Part shown: positions 11,831-24,000 of the stretch, piece after piece | Position numbering within the stretch: position 1 is the first letter of the stretch | Layout: every line of letters starts with the position of its first letter | Translations under genes and position numbers: made by a program | NCBI GenBank assembly: GCA_022496805.1 | Contig: CM040102.1 | Coordinates: 3,301,501-3,365,500 of the forward strand | Source of the DNA: Pohlia nutans | Lineage: Eukaryota; Streptophyta; Bryopsida; Bryales; Mniaceae | Direction: 5' to 3' | DNA length: 64,000 nt | The notes under the pieces: generated by a model | Told to the model about the DNA's origin: nothing | The model's database searches: none | The model's input: only the letters and a program-made list of their open reading frames with translations

Positions 11831-13844
11831 GTCTACCGCTAAGGTACACTACACTGATTAGCCCAATCAGTGCGTGTGGTACTTATTCCTAAGCATGCAC
11901 TATTTTGCCAATTCACAAAATCTGTGAGGGTTGAATTTTTTGTTGAGTGGCTGAAATCTTCATATCACTCGAATTTTACATCATAATGAGATTGTGTCAC
12001 CTTCACTAATTTCCTACATACGCTATAAACCCCCCTTCACTAAATGGGATAATCAGTGTAGCCAAAAGACCCACGAGAAGCCCCCACATGATGAACTAAA
12101 CTAGTTGCGGGTCTTTTTGGGCATACTTTTCTAGTCTACACATGCAGTGTTCTTGCTAGTGAAATGGGGGGAAGGAGATTGTGAAGATTTGCTACGTGGG
12201 GAAGAGACAATAAAAAATTTGATAACATGAAAGGAGTTAGTGTTATAGTAGGTGATAGGAGGCACTATGAGTTTTTTATCCAAAGTTGGTGAAAGAAAAA
12301 GGAAACTGATGGAAGGAATTGATTGAAGTTAGGGCAGCTAAGGTTGTTTCTTGAAAAGTGCCGAAGTGCTATAGTGCTGGCCAATAAAGCAGTTTTTTCA
12401 TTCTTTTCATCAATTTAAATCCCCCCCCCCCTAAAAAAAATAAAATTAGATGATTTTTAGGTTGCCCTGTTCAGGCCCTTTTGACGTTTAATGTTTAAGG
12501 GGAGTGGCCCTAAACCGACGTTGAAAATAAAGAGATTCCTATAATTACTTCATGAATGACATTCCACTATGCCAAAAACTACTAATCACTAAAACAATTC
12601 AATGATTGTTGATTTTGAAGCACTATTTGGAGGCACCTCATTTGTAGGAACAATGTTTTTTTAAGTCACTTTATGATCCTTCAAGGCATATTCACTCTTA
12701 CTTTCAACCCAAGTTTATTGTCGCAAATAGGCAACCTAGACCTTGGACTTTGAAAATTCAAAACTTATTCAATATAGCTCCAAAAATTATGATTCAAGTT
12801 GGGTAGACTTTGAATCAAATTTCTTATACATTTAAATTATCATATTGCACCTCAAATTACTATAAATAAACAAAAAATTAAAAGTGTTGGTTTATGGCCT
12901 ACTCACTTTACCTTTAAAATGAAACTCGATGTTACTGCTTTCACTCCTGGCATGCCACCTAAAACATTTTCGACAAATTTGCTAAAGTCATCGATGTTGT
13001 TGATGTCATAACATTCTTTAACCCTTGATTGACCACAACCTTATTCTATAGCGCCAATGTAAAATACTAATAAAATCATTCAACTCTCCAACCCTCGTTG
13101 TTTTGCCCAACTGAAGTTATTGTAGATCTTCCAAGATGCTTGTGATTCCAAGGCACTATAGATGCAGATTCTACAAATGCCACATGTGCAACAGTGGCAT
13201 GTTTTACCGTGAAACGTCAAAGCAAGGCCTATGGGTTTAATTTATGAGAGAATAATGGAGAAAAGTGGGTTTTCTGAACGGAATCTGCAATGGGGTGGTG
13301 CTTTGAAAAGGTGATGAAAAAGTGACACACCTAATTTAGCAAATACACCTAAACTTAACAATTGTGGAACAATTCACATTCAAATGAAGGAATTAAGAGA
13401 AGGGGGGAGTTATGATTGGGTAGCATTTGTGGAAAGAGTCAAATCGTATTTTTTTGTAGACTATTGGAAATGCTCCTTGGACGCGCTAAACCCAAAACCT
13501 AAGGAGCATCTCCAAAAGTCTGCCAAAAAAAAACTGACATCATGCCTTTTGTATTGATTAGTAAGCGCTACTGGCCAACGTTTTGATGTTCTTTTAATAA
13601 AAAATGCTTTGAGTCTTTCCACAACCCTTGCTTGATCATAGCTTCCTCCTTCCTTTGATTCTTACATTTAATTATGAATTGTTCAACAATCGTTAAGTTT
13701 ACTTATATTTCCCTAATTTTGCATCGCTATTTCATCACCTTTCCAAAGCATCAGTGCATTTCAAATTTGGTTGAGAGAATCCTTTTTTTTTTCTCCATTA
13801 TTTTTTTATAAGCAAGCCTATGGAGATTGCTTTCATTATGAATC
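11831..13844. other. Intergenic, no gene seen
   Basis: Contains a C10 homopolymer at about 12,421-12,430 and old repeat traces. No exon-like stretch with plausible splice sites was found. Confidence 0.5.
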
Positions 13845-14109
13845 TAGGACCTCACTGATTTTTAACGATTTCTGTGCGATATCCAATATTTCATGGGTGC
13901 ATGCATTGGACCCATGGATTTTACAAGGATTTTGCGTTAGTTCTACACTAAATCTGCATGGATTCTACATTCACTCTTTTTGGTATTTAACAAAGTACAG
14001 AATCAGTGCGCAATTAACGCAAAATTTGTTCAAAATTTATACGAAAAATGTATGAATCCAAGAAATATCGGATCTCGCACGAAAGTTGTTTAAAATCCGT
14101 GAGGTCCTA
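13845..14109. mobile_element. MITE with TAGGACCTCA ends (265 bp)
   Basis: The left end TAGGACCTCACTGATTTT is repeated in inverted orientation at the right end (AAAATCCGTGAGGTCCTA), and similarity continues inward for about 60 bp on each arm. Related copies lie at 18,190-18,396 and 37,311-37,470. There is no coding capacity, and the superfamily is not clear from the termini. Confidence 0.7.
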
Positions 14110-14687
14110 AATTCCTGATGTTGACATTTAACCCTTCAAGGATTGCGCATCTCAGCTGCTCATCCAAATAGTGGATGTTTGTTGGTCAAAGCCAATTTTG
14201 ACCTTTAAGATGAAGTTTTTTGCTATCGCTTTCAATTGAGAAAATGAAGTTGATCGAGTCTAATTTTCACTTCATTTTTTGAATCTCATAAATTTCAAGT
14301 ATCGAATATTTTATTTTTGTTGCAAGCTAGGTAGCTTAAGATTTGAATTACACTACATATGATGTTCACCTATTGAATTTTAAAATTAAAACTAAAAAAA
14401 TCTACAAAAATATATACCATGTAATTCTCAATTGTCATCTACACATGTTCTAGAAATTTTATATTTTTTGAAGATTTTTTGAAATTAATATAAATTTCTT
14501 GAAGTATTTGAACTAAAAATTTGTAAAAAGTAACAAAAAAATCAGAATTTTTTAGGACTAACAGGAAACATACAATTTCATGCATGAAAAATATTTAAAA
14601 TTATATTTTAACGAATTTTGAAAACTGAACTGTGTATAGAAGTATAGTTTGACTGTTCTAAAAAGGAATGGGACGTTAAAGGGTTAA
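14110..14687. other. Intergenic, no gene seen
   Basis: AT-rich sequence between two MITEs without any supported feature. Confidence 0.5.
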
Positions 14688-15223
14688 CCCCTAAAGGTCC
14701 TCACCTCTTTTGTAAAAGTCAAAGCACTATAATTGGCATACTTGAAATATCACATTGTATGATTTATAATTTTTCATAGATAGTCATCAACATTATGAAG
14801 GTATGACAAAATTTTCAACATGATTGGAAAATAGTTTGAATATTTACAAATTTTATCATGAAAATAAGGTAAAAATTCAAAATAAATACAGTTTTGTCAC
14901 ATTTAATATGAAAAATTATATTCAATGTAGATAAAAGTAATATTTACAAGGAGTAAAAAACTGAAAGTGAAAAAATTAAAAGAGACCTACGATTGGATCA
15001 TTTTTAGAAAGCCCTTTTTATTTTGAACACTCAAAATTCAAATTTCTCAACGGTAGAAAAAATTCAAATGAAATCTATTCTCCAATCCCAATGGTCAAAA
15101 GATGTAGATTAACTTAATTTAAACATCTAATGAAACACCAATTACAATAAAACTAAAAACACTTGATTTTTGGGGCGTTTGACCAAAAATCAAGCATACT
15201 AGGGTTGATTGGTCCTTTAGGGG
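14688..15223. mobile_element. TTAA-flanked MITE, about 536 bp
   Basis: It lies between TTAA at 14,684-14,687 and 15,224-15,227, with termini CCCCTAAAGGTCC and GGTCCTTTAGGGG. It belongs to the longer size class, like 3576-4129. Confidence 0.75.
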
Positions 15224-15847
15224 TTAAAGGTTAAGAACGTTATGGTTGCGCAACGCACAAAATTCAACAAGTTTGCTGAAAGCATTTCTGTTGTTGAAGT
15301 TGCTTAGAATTAATGGAGGGACGGCAGGAAGCCGGCGAAGCAACGATAAGTTAATTGACAAGGAAAAGAAAGGGACTACTCTTGGGTAACTAATAGAGCT
15401 GTTGAGCGGCCACCACGTGGCGGGGGACCCACTCTGTTAATCTGGCTCTTCAATTCAAATTTCAAATTCTCCACACCGACTTGCTTGCTCACTGTGCGGT
15501 ATTGGGTTTTGGCCCACTCACTTTCCCAACTAAAAAATTCCTGGCAAATTTTATTCAAAATCTTACCTGCTTTGGGTTCTGGCAAATTTAACATTTGAAA
15601 ATTAAAATGTACAAATACGACAAAACCATCTTTGGAAAGTATATGAGTTTTCAAATTTTGGATGATTTTTCCTATGCATAGATAATATAATGGATGAATG
15701 TGCAATATGGTTAATGAAAACACAATACTAATCTATGTATTTTCTTATGACATGTCTGTTGTTTTCTAGGATGTCACTCGTTCTATCAACCATTCAATTT
15801 TTGTTTTTTGTTTTTCCATTGGTAGAGTGACAAGCTCTCTGGAATGT
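15224..15847. other. Intergenic, no supported gene
   Basis: A minus-strand open frame of 115 codons crosses 15,376-15,723 but has no recognisable domain and no splice partners. I see nothing else here. Confidence 0.4.
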
Positions 15848-15961
15848 CACTACCGGTAGTAGAAATAGGTGCATGTGTCAAGGCAATGTTGCCTAATTCT
15901 AAGCAAAGGTTGCCCATTTGCGTGGATGTTTGCCTCGGCACATGTACCTTTTCTACTAGTG
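15848..15961. mobile_element. Short CACTA-ended element (114 bp)
   Basis: The ends are CACTACCGGTAGTAGAAATAGG and, inverted, CCTTTTCTACTAGTG. It is non-coding and probably a non-autonomous CACTA derivative. Confidence 0.55.
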
Positions 15962-16225
15962 TGCAACCATCGTAAAGTTCTTCAGAGGTCCATTGTTGCA
16001 CCTCTGAATCTCAAACATCAATCAAAGGGGGCATAAGAATTATAGAGAATTTTCTCTAACTTAAGCTCGTTCAAGCAACAAGAATTGGAGAGTTTAATTA
16101 TTTTATGAGTACTTTACATTGTAGCAGCATTCTAGAAAAGGATATGGTCCAACAAGAGCTGAAGAATTTTGCGACGCAAATTTTTTCTGATAGAATCATC
16201 CATAAAATTATTTATTGAAAGGCGC

Positions 16226-16345
16226 CACTGGTAGAAAAGGTGACATTCCTGAGAGAGTTGCCCAAGCATGTGATGCCCAATTCCACGCATGCACTGTGCT
16301 TTTGCCCACGCATCACTCTGGGGAACGCCATCATTTCTATTGGTG
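16226..16345. mobile_element. Short CACTA-ended element (120 bp)
   Basis: It starts CACTGGTAGAAAAGG and ends with the inverted, slightly diverged CTATTGGTG. Its interior shares GCCCAAGCA-type words with 18,870-19,000. Confidence 0.5.
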
Positions 16346-16689
16346 CACTTTCATTTAAATATTGACGCTTGTCGATTTTTTTTGGAATTTGAAGATTTCA
16401 TCCACTTTTTTGCCCATATTTTCTAGTGTAAAAGTAGCCACTCCTAAAACCATGTAGTAAGATTCAGGTGAAAATTTGCCAATTTTTGAATTTTGGCAGT
16501 ATTGAGTATAGGCCCACTTTCTCACTGCTTGGAGGATTCGTTAGGTTGAACTCTGTGCACCCAGATCCTCCACTTGATGTGAGTGTCTGCTTTTTAGGAA
16601 AATGAAACCCAGAACGAAAAATAAAATAAAATATATCATTCAAACGTAATGCCACATAACATTCAATAGCATACAACATATTCCTCACC

Positions 16690-17016
16690 CATTAGAACAG
16701 TGATCTCAACACTGGCTAAAATTAGCTGGATTTTTACCAAAAAAAACATGGGGCTGCTAAACATACAAAGAAAAAAAATGATGTTTTTTTTGAAATGTAG
16801 CGAGAATGCTCATCATGATATAAGTATGTCGCAACTTCATGAGGTGATATCTGCGAATATCATCATGATATCACCTTAATATATCAAGGGTATTGCCGGA
16901 TATTATAGAGGTATCGTGAGTATTGTATGCATTGGGTAGCAAAAGTAGATACCATTTATGTGGGAGGTCGCATAATGTTCTAAATGTCATAAAGGGGTTT
17001 AGAGATCATTGCATCA
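16690..17016. repeat. Uninterrupted copy of the LINE-target repeat
   Basis: This stretch starts near GTGATCTCAA and runs through TGTAGCGAGAATGCTCATCATG and the ATATCAAGGGTATTGCCGG block. Its left half matches 20,340-20,503 and its right half matches 32,573-32,720. The LINE therefore interrupted a second copy of this repeat exactly at the CATG(A/G)TATCA word. Confidence 0.85.
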
Positions 17017-17447
17017 GAGCATCTCCACTAGCACTTTGAATACCGTTCTTGATATGGAAAAATGAATGAAACTGGGTTGGTGAACAATTTATTTGGCCCG
17101 TGACATTGAATAAGCCACTAAAAACCAAGGCCCTCAAAATCACTCTTGCCAATGCATCTCCTCTTTTTTAATTGTACATCTTAATTGTACAATTATGCGT
17201 GGTGACTAAATTCGAATTTGCCAAAAAAGACCCTAAAGTGTCCAAAATGGAAATTTCAAAAAATGGGGCCCATGGGTGAACAATGCTTGCATTAACGTTT
17301 GGGGGCTTTTAGAGTCGGGGATTTGTGAGTGGCTCACTTACTATTTTCAAGAGTCTAATTGAGTAACGTTGGTGGGGGAACTACATGGGAGGTTTGACTT
17401 GTTGGATGACCTTCAGAGTGGAATTGAGAGTGCTAGTGGAGATGCTC
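17017..17447. mobile_element. MITE with GAGCATCTCCAC ends (431 bp)
   Basis: The termini GAGCATCTCCACTAGCACT and AGTGCTAGTGGAGATGCTC are perfect inverted repeats. Related termini at 46,526 and 19,005 are flanked by TTA, as in PIF/Harbinger (Tourist-like) MITEs. Here the flanks are TCA and TGA, so the duplication is not visible. No coding capacity. Confidence 0.7.
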
Positions 17448-18189
17448 TGAGTAGCTAATTGGACAGGTGGAGTTCCAAAGTGATGAGAGCAGAGGGCATG
17501 AACGAAAGGACAGAGGACATGAAGGCTACTAAATGTTATGGAGGGACTATTCCCTCACTTCCGCGGGGATTTAGTTTTGGAGGAATAAAATGTTCAAGTT
17601 TCTAGGAAAAGTTCAATACCCTACGCTATAGTCAGATTCGTTAAAAAATAATTCAAAATGGCATGCATTGAATTTTTATTAAATTATAAGCCCTAAACCT
17701 AACCAATTACAAATCAAGACACTTACCATCAAAAAATTATCACAAATTGCAAAAGTAGGAGAATGAAATCATCTCGTGCCATGTCAATGTCCCAAATTTT
17801 TAATGATGGAAAGGTCAGTGAGGTGTAACAGAATAGAGCTTAGGGTCAAAGTCATGGAGAAATGATAAATATCACAAGAAATGAAATTTGAAAAAAAAAT
17901 ACAATTTCACTTTATGAATGAAAAATAACTCCACAAATAATTCACTCTGTATTGGGCCTAATGATTCTGATCCATCCATGTATTAGCACCTTAAAAAAAA
18001 AAAACTTGCAGTGGAGACACATATACTTGTATATGGATTGATGCTTTTATAACTAATCAATTTCACAAACATTTATGCATAATCTACTAATGTATTGCCA
18101 ATTTTTGGCACCTCTTGGAAATTACATAATTGTTTTGTATGTGTTAAACCTCTTCAATTTTTATGAAAATTATCACATCCGGAATTTTG
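17448..18189. other. Intergenic, no gene seen
   Basis: AT-rich sequence without a supported open frame or complete element. Confidence 0.5.
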
Positions 18190-18396
18190 GATCCCACTGA
18201 TTTTAAACGATTTTTGTGTGACATCTGATATTTCATGGATTCGTACATTTTTGGCATGGATATCGCGTTAATTCTGCACGGATTCCTCACTTTGTTGATA
18301 ACAAAAAGAGTGAATGTAGAAGTCATGCAGATTCAGCGCATAATTAGTGTGAAATCCGTGCGAAATCCTTGTGAAAAACGTACGAACCCATGAAAT
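18190..18396. mobile_element. Diverged copy of the TAGGACCTCA MITE
   Basis: Resembles 13,845-14,109, including the ATTTTAAACGATTT and CATGGATTCGTAC words and the inverted right part. The outermost bases are degraded. Confidence 0.55.
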
Positions 18397-18869
18397 ATTG
18401 AATGTATTGTCGTGCTTGGTTTCGCTATGGTGTTGTTTTTTCACTTTCTAAAGTGGAATATATTGCACAATTTGCGAATAGGTGCACATGTAGAAAATAT
18501 GATTTTCTATACTACAATATTTTATCCTTAGGAACTTTAGTGGGAAAACCGAGGGTAGTCAGAAGCAATTGCAAATTTGAGTGAAGGTGCTAATTTTTTT
18601 TTGTTGACTTCAAATGTCAATATCTCACGATCTGTGTTGTCAAATGGTCTGAATATATTTATCATGCACTCTTCTAGAATTTGAGTATAAAATTATACCA
18701 CTGAAAATCATTTCTTTCATAAGAAAACTATCAAAATAAGAAAAAATTCTATCAAAATATGATTGTAAGCTCAAGATTTCACCAAATATTCATTCCCAAT
18801 CTCTTATACGTCACCACTTAGGCTTCAAGAAAAAACACACAAAAAAATCACTAGTTGCAAAAGTCACTT

Positions 18870-19000
18870 CACTAGTAAAGAAGTGTGTAAAGAAGATGAT
18901 GCTCCCCGGGAGATGCCCAAGCAAAATCACTGTGCATGCATAAAATTGAGCACCATATGCCTGGATAACTTCCTGGACATTGCTACCTGTCCTACTAGTG
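18870..19000. mobile_element. Short CACTA-ended element (131 bp)
   Basis: The ends are CACTAGTAAAG and, inverted, CCTACTAGTG. The three bases on both sides are CTT, fitting the 3-bp target duplication of CACTA transposons. It abuts the TTA-flanked element that starts at 19,005. Confidence 0.65.
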
Positions 19001-19004
19001 CTTA

Positions 19005-19528
19005 GAGCATGGCCACCCATGCCCTCCCAGAGTTCTCACACTCAAGAAGTAGCTGAAAAGTGCCAAGGGCCCTTCAAAAATACCTCTTGGCTCTCAATCC
19101 TAGCGTGTAAGAAATTGGGCCTTCACATCACTAAGATCGAGCCACCTAAAACCGACCAGGTACCTAATGCCGATAATTTCTACACATGGCTTTCATTTTA
19201 GAACGCAAATCTAAACATGTCATAGAGTCTTTATTGTTTGTTGACCAAAACAATAAGCCATCTATGGTCTACCTAGATGTGCGTTCTAAAATGAAAGCCA
19301 TGTGTAGAAATTATTGGCATTAGGTACCTGGTCGGTATTAGGTGGCTCGACCTTATCTAGTTGACTATATCCTCACATTCTACTTGTGATTGGTCCATTG
19401 ACTATTTGATGCACACTTGTGATACGTGAAGGGCGTGCAAGGGTGGGGAAGTGTGAGTGCCAGGGCCCTTCAAATGTAGATGAACATTTTCAGCGAGTTA
19501 GTCCTAGTGTGCATGTGTGGGAATGCTC
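19005..19528. mobile_element. TTA-flanked MITE containing a foldback
   Basis: The terminus GAGCATGGCCAC and its inverted partner ending GAATGCTC are directly flanked by TTA on both sides (19,002-19,004 and 19,529-19,531), a PIF/Harbinger-type duplication. Inside, 19,133-19,358 forms a separate long hairpin with arms of about 75-85 bp sharing ACCAGGTACCTAATG and ACACATGGCTTTCATTTTAG. The open frame within it is not protein-like. Confidence 0.7.
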
Positions 19529-19569
19529 TTACTCACCAAAGGTTTGAAGAAACACTATAATAAAAGTAT

Positions 19570-19900
19570 CACTAGAAGAAAAGAGGGACTTGTTTAGATG
19601 GGTGCACATCCACCCGGTTAGAGGCATATTCAGCTAGGTTGGTTTTAGGTTAGGTTTTTATCAGGTAGTTAAAATCCAAAAATTTCACCAGTCAGGTTCC
19701 CCTTTCTCGGTTTTGCAGCGGTGTGTATTTTACTCTTTTTGCAGTGGAATTTTCACCATTAGACTTAAAAAAAAGAAAAAAAGGGGGACTTGTTCACTCA
19801 GCCTGGAGTGGGATTCTAAGTGAATATGGCCACATTTGAGTGAGTTTGGTCACATCTAAATGAACATGCTCAATGTACAAGTCCCTCTTTTCTTCTAGCG
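19570..19900. mobile_element. CACTA-like MITE (331 bp)
   Basis: The termini CACTAGAAGAAAAGAGGGAC and the inverted GTCCCTCTTTTCTTCTAGCG are flanked by TAT on both sides, a 3-bp target duplication typical of CACTA elements. Non-coding. Confidence 0.7.
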
Positions 19901-20339
19901 TATGTATATACAAGAGAGAAGATATTGATGGATACATTGTTTTTTTTTCTTTTTTTTAAAGATACATTGGTGTTTGGTGGAAGAGCTTGGTTGCTTGGTT
20001 GCAAAGAGTGAGGTACAACGTACAAAGCATGAAGCCGTTGGGCAAGGACAATCGTCCACTGCACTGCAGTACTGGCACTCTACACCTGATCACAGGATTT
20101 CTCCGTCCTCACAACTAAGTAGTAACTTAACTTACTACCCGGCCACCAATGCACGTCAACAAGCTTGCCTGGTGGTCTTCCTCAGTCCTCACTAACTTAC
20201 TACATTCATAACTGCGCCTCCTTCAATTCAAACTGACACGTAGCTGCTGTCTGTCTGTCTGTCACACAAGACCTGCAATACCCTCTTGGGCTCAAAGATA
20301 CTTTGTTGGCTCTGACCGTAGGGAAGAGGCATTGCGGGG

Positions 20340-20503
20340 ACCAGTGATCTCAAAACTGGTTAAAATTAGCTGAATTTCTACCAAAAAAAATGGGGTTGTT
20401 AAACATACAAAGAAACAAAATGAAAAAAAATTGAAATGTAGCGAGAATGCTCATCATGTAACAACTTCATGAGGTGATATCCACGGATATCATCATGGTA
20501 TCA
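20340..20503. repeat. Left half of the LINE-interrupted repeat, with TSD
   Basis: Matches the left half of 16,690-17,016. Its last ten bases, 20,494-20,503 (CATGGTATCA), are the target-site duplication of the LINE. Confidence 0.85.
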
Positions 20504-20769
20504 GATGAGATAGATAGATAGAAACACCAACCCTATAGAAAGGGCCGGCGTGAATAAAGTGTCGGTTCGTAATGTCAATGACCCGATGCCCACGGGACAA
20601 AGGGACATTGGAACAATACTACTCTCCCCTTGCGAGGATGGACACTATAGTAACCAAAACAAAGTAACAGAGTAACAGTAACAGTAACAGTAACAGCAAA
20701 GTTCTGTTGGATGGGTGTTAGTTTGTATAAAGGTATGTTTAGTGTTAATTTTTATCGCCAAGTCATGAG

Positions 20770-20990
20770 TTCTTTGGTTGGTTGGTGAAGGGCGTTTGTA
20801 TCACGATTATGTGGTCCGGGTTCGAAACCAGTTGGACTCGTTGAGCAGTGGTGTGATACACATGGCTTGGTGCTGCTAGTGAGTTATCATGGCAGGAAAG
20901 TTGTACCAACCAACCAGCCCCACCTACCCCCTGAGACAAGCTGAGTTAGTGAATTTGAAGAGTGGCTAGCAGTGGTTTTCACCACTACCC
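20770..20990 (+). repeat. B-box-containing stretch in the LINE 3' UTR
   Basis: Between the ORF2 stop and the LINE tail, the plus strand carries a pol III B-box-like word (GGGTTCGAAACC). Inverted TTGGTTGGTTGG and CCAACCAACCAG words lie about 130 bases apart. It may be a small SINE inserted in opposite orientation or a structured element used in retrotransposition. No A box is convincing. Confidence 0.25.
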
Positions 20991-21006
20991 CCCCTCTTTT
21001 AATGTA

Positions 21007-24000
21007 CTACGTCGTTGGTATTGTTTGGTTATTCTCTATACGTCTTTTATGTAAAAGGATAGATCCGGCATACTGTATGGCAATGGTATTTATTGCTTTG
21101 AATGTGTGTTTTATGGAGGTTTCGCAGATGTTGAATTTTGTTTCTAGTTGTTTCATAGAGGGGACGTGTGTGGTTCCTCTAGCTCCTGCTGTAATGACTA
21201 TGATTGGATCTACTTTCCAACCTTAATGTATGATGTTATTAATTAGAGGTTGGTATTTTAAAAAAATTCTGCCAGTTGTTTCTAGTGAAAATCTGTCGTT
21301 TGTGTATGTGAATTCTATGAATTGTATGGTTAGGTTATCAGCGGGATTTAGAGGAGGTGGGCTTTGGTATGGGAGGCCTTTAATGCATAATATATCTGGT
21401 TTGAATCTGGCATTACATTGACATCTTTGTTGATTACAAGTACATGGTAATAACCATGTAGGGACTGTGTTTTCTTGTAGTTATTGTTGAATGTGCCCGC
21501 ATTCATGAGAGTGTAGCATCTTGATTTATTTGAAGATAATATTAATTTTCTTAATTCCCATACGACTTTATTGTGCCTTTTGGTTCTTAGTGCATGTATA
21601 TGGTGTTGTTTGCATATTAAAAGTACATGTAGCCATGTATCTGCATCTTGTGAATTACATATGGGACACTTTTTTGAAGGAAATCTTTGTATGCCGAAAT
21701 TAATTGCTTTCTGGCATTACCCATGTATTGACCGGTTCTAAATTTTAGTATGCTTGTTTTTGGTGAGTCTGTTATTGCTGGGTTATTCCAAAAGTCATTG
21801 GACATTTTGTTATCTATGACAGGGTTTGTTGTCCATTTGTTAATGTTGGGAAAGTTTTGTGCCAGTAATTCTAGATTATTTTCTCGGTCATGTTTCTTTA
21901 TGTATTCTTCCAAACATCTAACTGGTCCTTTGTCTGGTCGTTTGATACGACCATGCCATGTGTCTTTTTGGAAGTAGTAAGGTGTGGTATGTGCAAATTC
22001 GTGTGGATTTACTGCAAATTGATAATCTCTTTTCATGGTACCTTCTTTTGCGAGTTGGTCTGCGTGTTCATTTCCGTTAATTTTAGCGTGTGCTTTAACT
22101 TTGTATATTGTAGTTGGTTGTGTTCGCATTTTTAGCATTTTTAGCATTTCTTCTAATATGGTTTTATCGGCGTGGTTGTTTTGTTGGGTTGGATGTTTTA
22201 GTTGTGTGTTTAGAACATGTATACAATTGAGACAATCAGTAAAATATGTGCAGGTTTGTTTATGTATTTGGTGGTGATTAGTGAGAGTGTTTCATGTATG
22301 GCCATTAGTTCTGCTCTGAAGCATGTTTGTAATCCAGGCAATCTTTTTGATATTTGTACATTTGGTTTAGATGGGTTGTAGATTCCATATCCAGCTTTTT
22401 CTTTTTTCCAATGGCCGTCATCATCTTCTTTAGGTGGTAAAAAGGATCCATCTGTGTAATAGCTGTACCGTGGTAGAAATTTTAGTGTAGTGTTTATTTC
22501 GAAATTTGGAAGGGGATTTACCCACATGTTTTGTAGATTATTATAGGGCGGGTATGTGAGTTTGTTCCATTTAGTGCTTTTATTAACTTTTGTGTTTGGT
22601 GGTGTGGGTGGTGCTGTTTGTGTATGGTATTGCGGAATTTGTAGATTGTCTATTATTGTGTTTATGGTGTCTATTTGGTTTATTGTTCCAATGTTGTTGT
22701 TTTGATGGTGTATACACCATATATGCATTGCAAGTGGTTCGTTTCGGGTTTTGTTGGGTTCTAGTGGTATTGTAGATTCGACATACGTAATGGTGTCCGC
22801 TGCAAAATGTATAATGGCATGCGTATCCGGGAAGGGTCCGTTGTACGGTGATAGATTTTGGTACCAGTTGGTGTCTGGGATTGCTAAAATGGTGACAGTT
22901 TCTGGGTCTTGTTTTGCTGCTAGTCTTGCCCAATGTATTGCTTGTTGTGCTGTTTCAGCGTCATTTGGGTGTGCATATCCGATACCTTTCCATTTGTATT
23001 GAAAGGCTTCCCCTAGTGAGCCAAAAATCTTGTCTCTAGCGAATGTTGAGTAGAATTGAGTAGATTTCATGGAACATGTAATTGGTGAGGAAAAGTTTGA
23101 GTGTGTTATATTAAATGTTGTTATTAGTGTGTCTAGAATGTTGGATGGGATGGTATGGTGTGGTGTTCTTATTGTATTTTTTTTGTGGTTTTTGTGTTCG
23201 TATCTTTGGTATAGCCAGACTACTTCTGTTTCAAATGGTTGTATAGCAGGTATTAGTCTGTGGATGTTGTATTTGTTGTTGTTATATTGTTGCCATAACC
23301 ATTTTATTCTTGTAGTTGGAATGGTGGTGATATATTTACCGGTGTCATTATATATGTGGGTTTTATCATTTTGTGTTTGAATGGTGCACTTGTTTGTGTC
23401 TATGTCTCTTTCTGGGTTACATTCAATTGTGGATGTTTTAATGTGCGGGATTATTGTTGGAGGTGGGATGTATCTTGTGTCTCTATTTTGTTCGGGTGTA
23501 AATTGTGTATTTATGATATTTTGATGTTGTTTGTTTTTATAATCTGTGTAATATTTTGTAAGTAGATTTAGATTATGATGTATTAATGTTGGTAGGTTTA
23601 GTGGAAACAGTTCGCGTTGTTGTAACCATTTATTGTATGTTGTGTGGTTTGAGTCTATCCATTGACATAGATAGGTGTTGTATTTTTTAGTTATTTTATA
23701 TTTATCTTTTGTTGTAATTGTTTTGTGGTTTAATATTGTGTTAATGGGGAATCTTATGGGGTCATTTTTTATGTTTTGTGGTGGGGCTGGCTGTTGTGGT
23801 TGAGGTGGTTGAGGGATTTGTACGGGGTTTATTGGTGTTCTGGGGATTCTGTGGGGGTTGTATATTTCATATTTATCTTTGAATGTGCGTGGTGGGGAAT
23901 GTATTTGGCATGTGTTTGTGCAATCTTCATTGCATGTTGGTTCACAGAAGAGTTTTGCTGCTAAATTTAGTGCACTTTTGTCTAGTTTTGTGGGGTTTTG

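Noticed and set aside
18144..18584. Short open frames on both strands
   Set aside because: They fall in a diverged MITE copy and its flank, with no recognisable domain.
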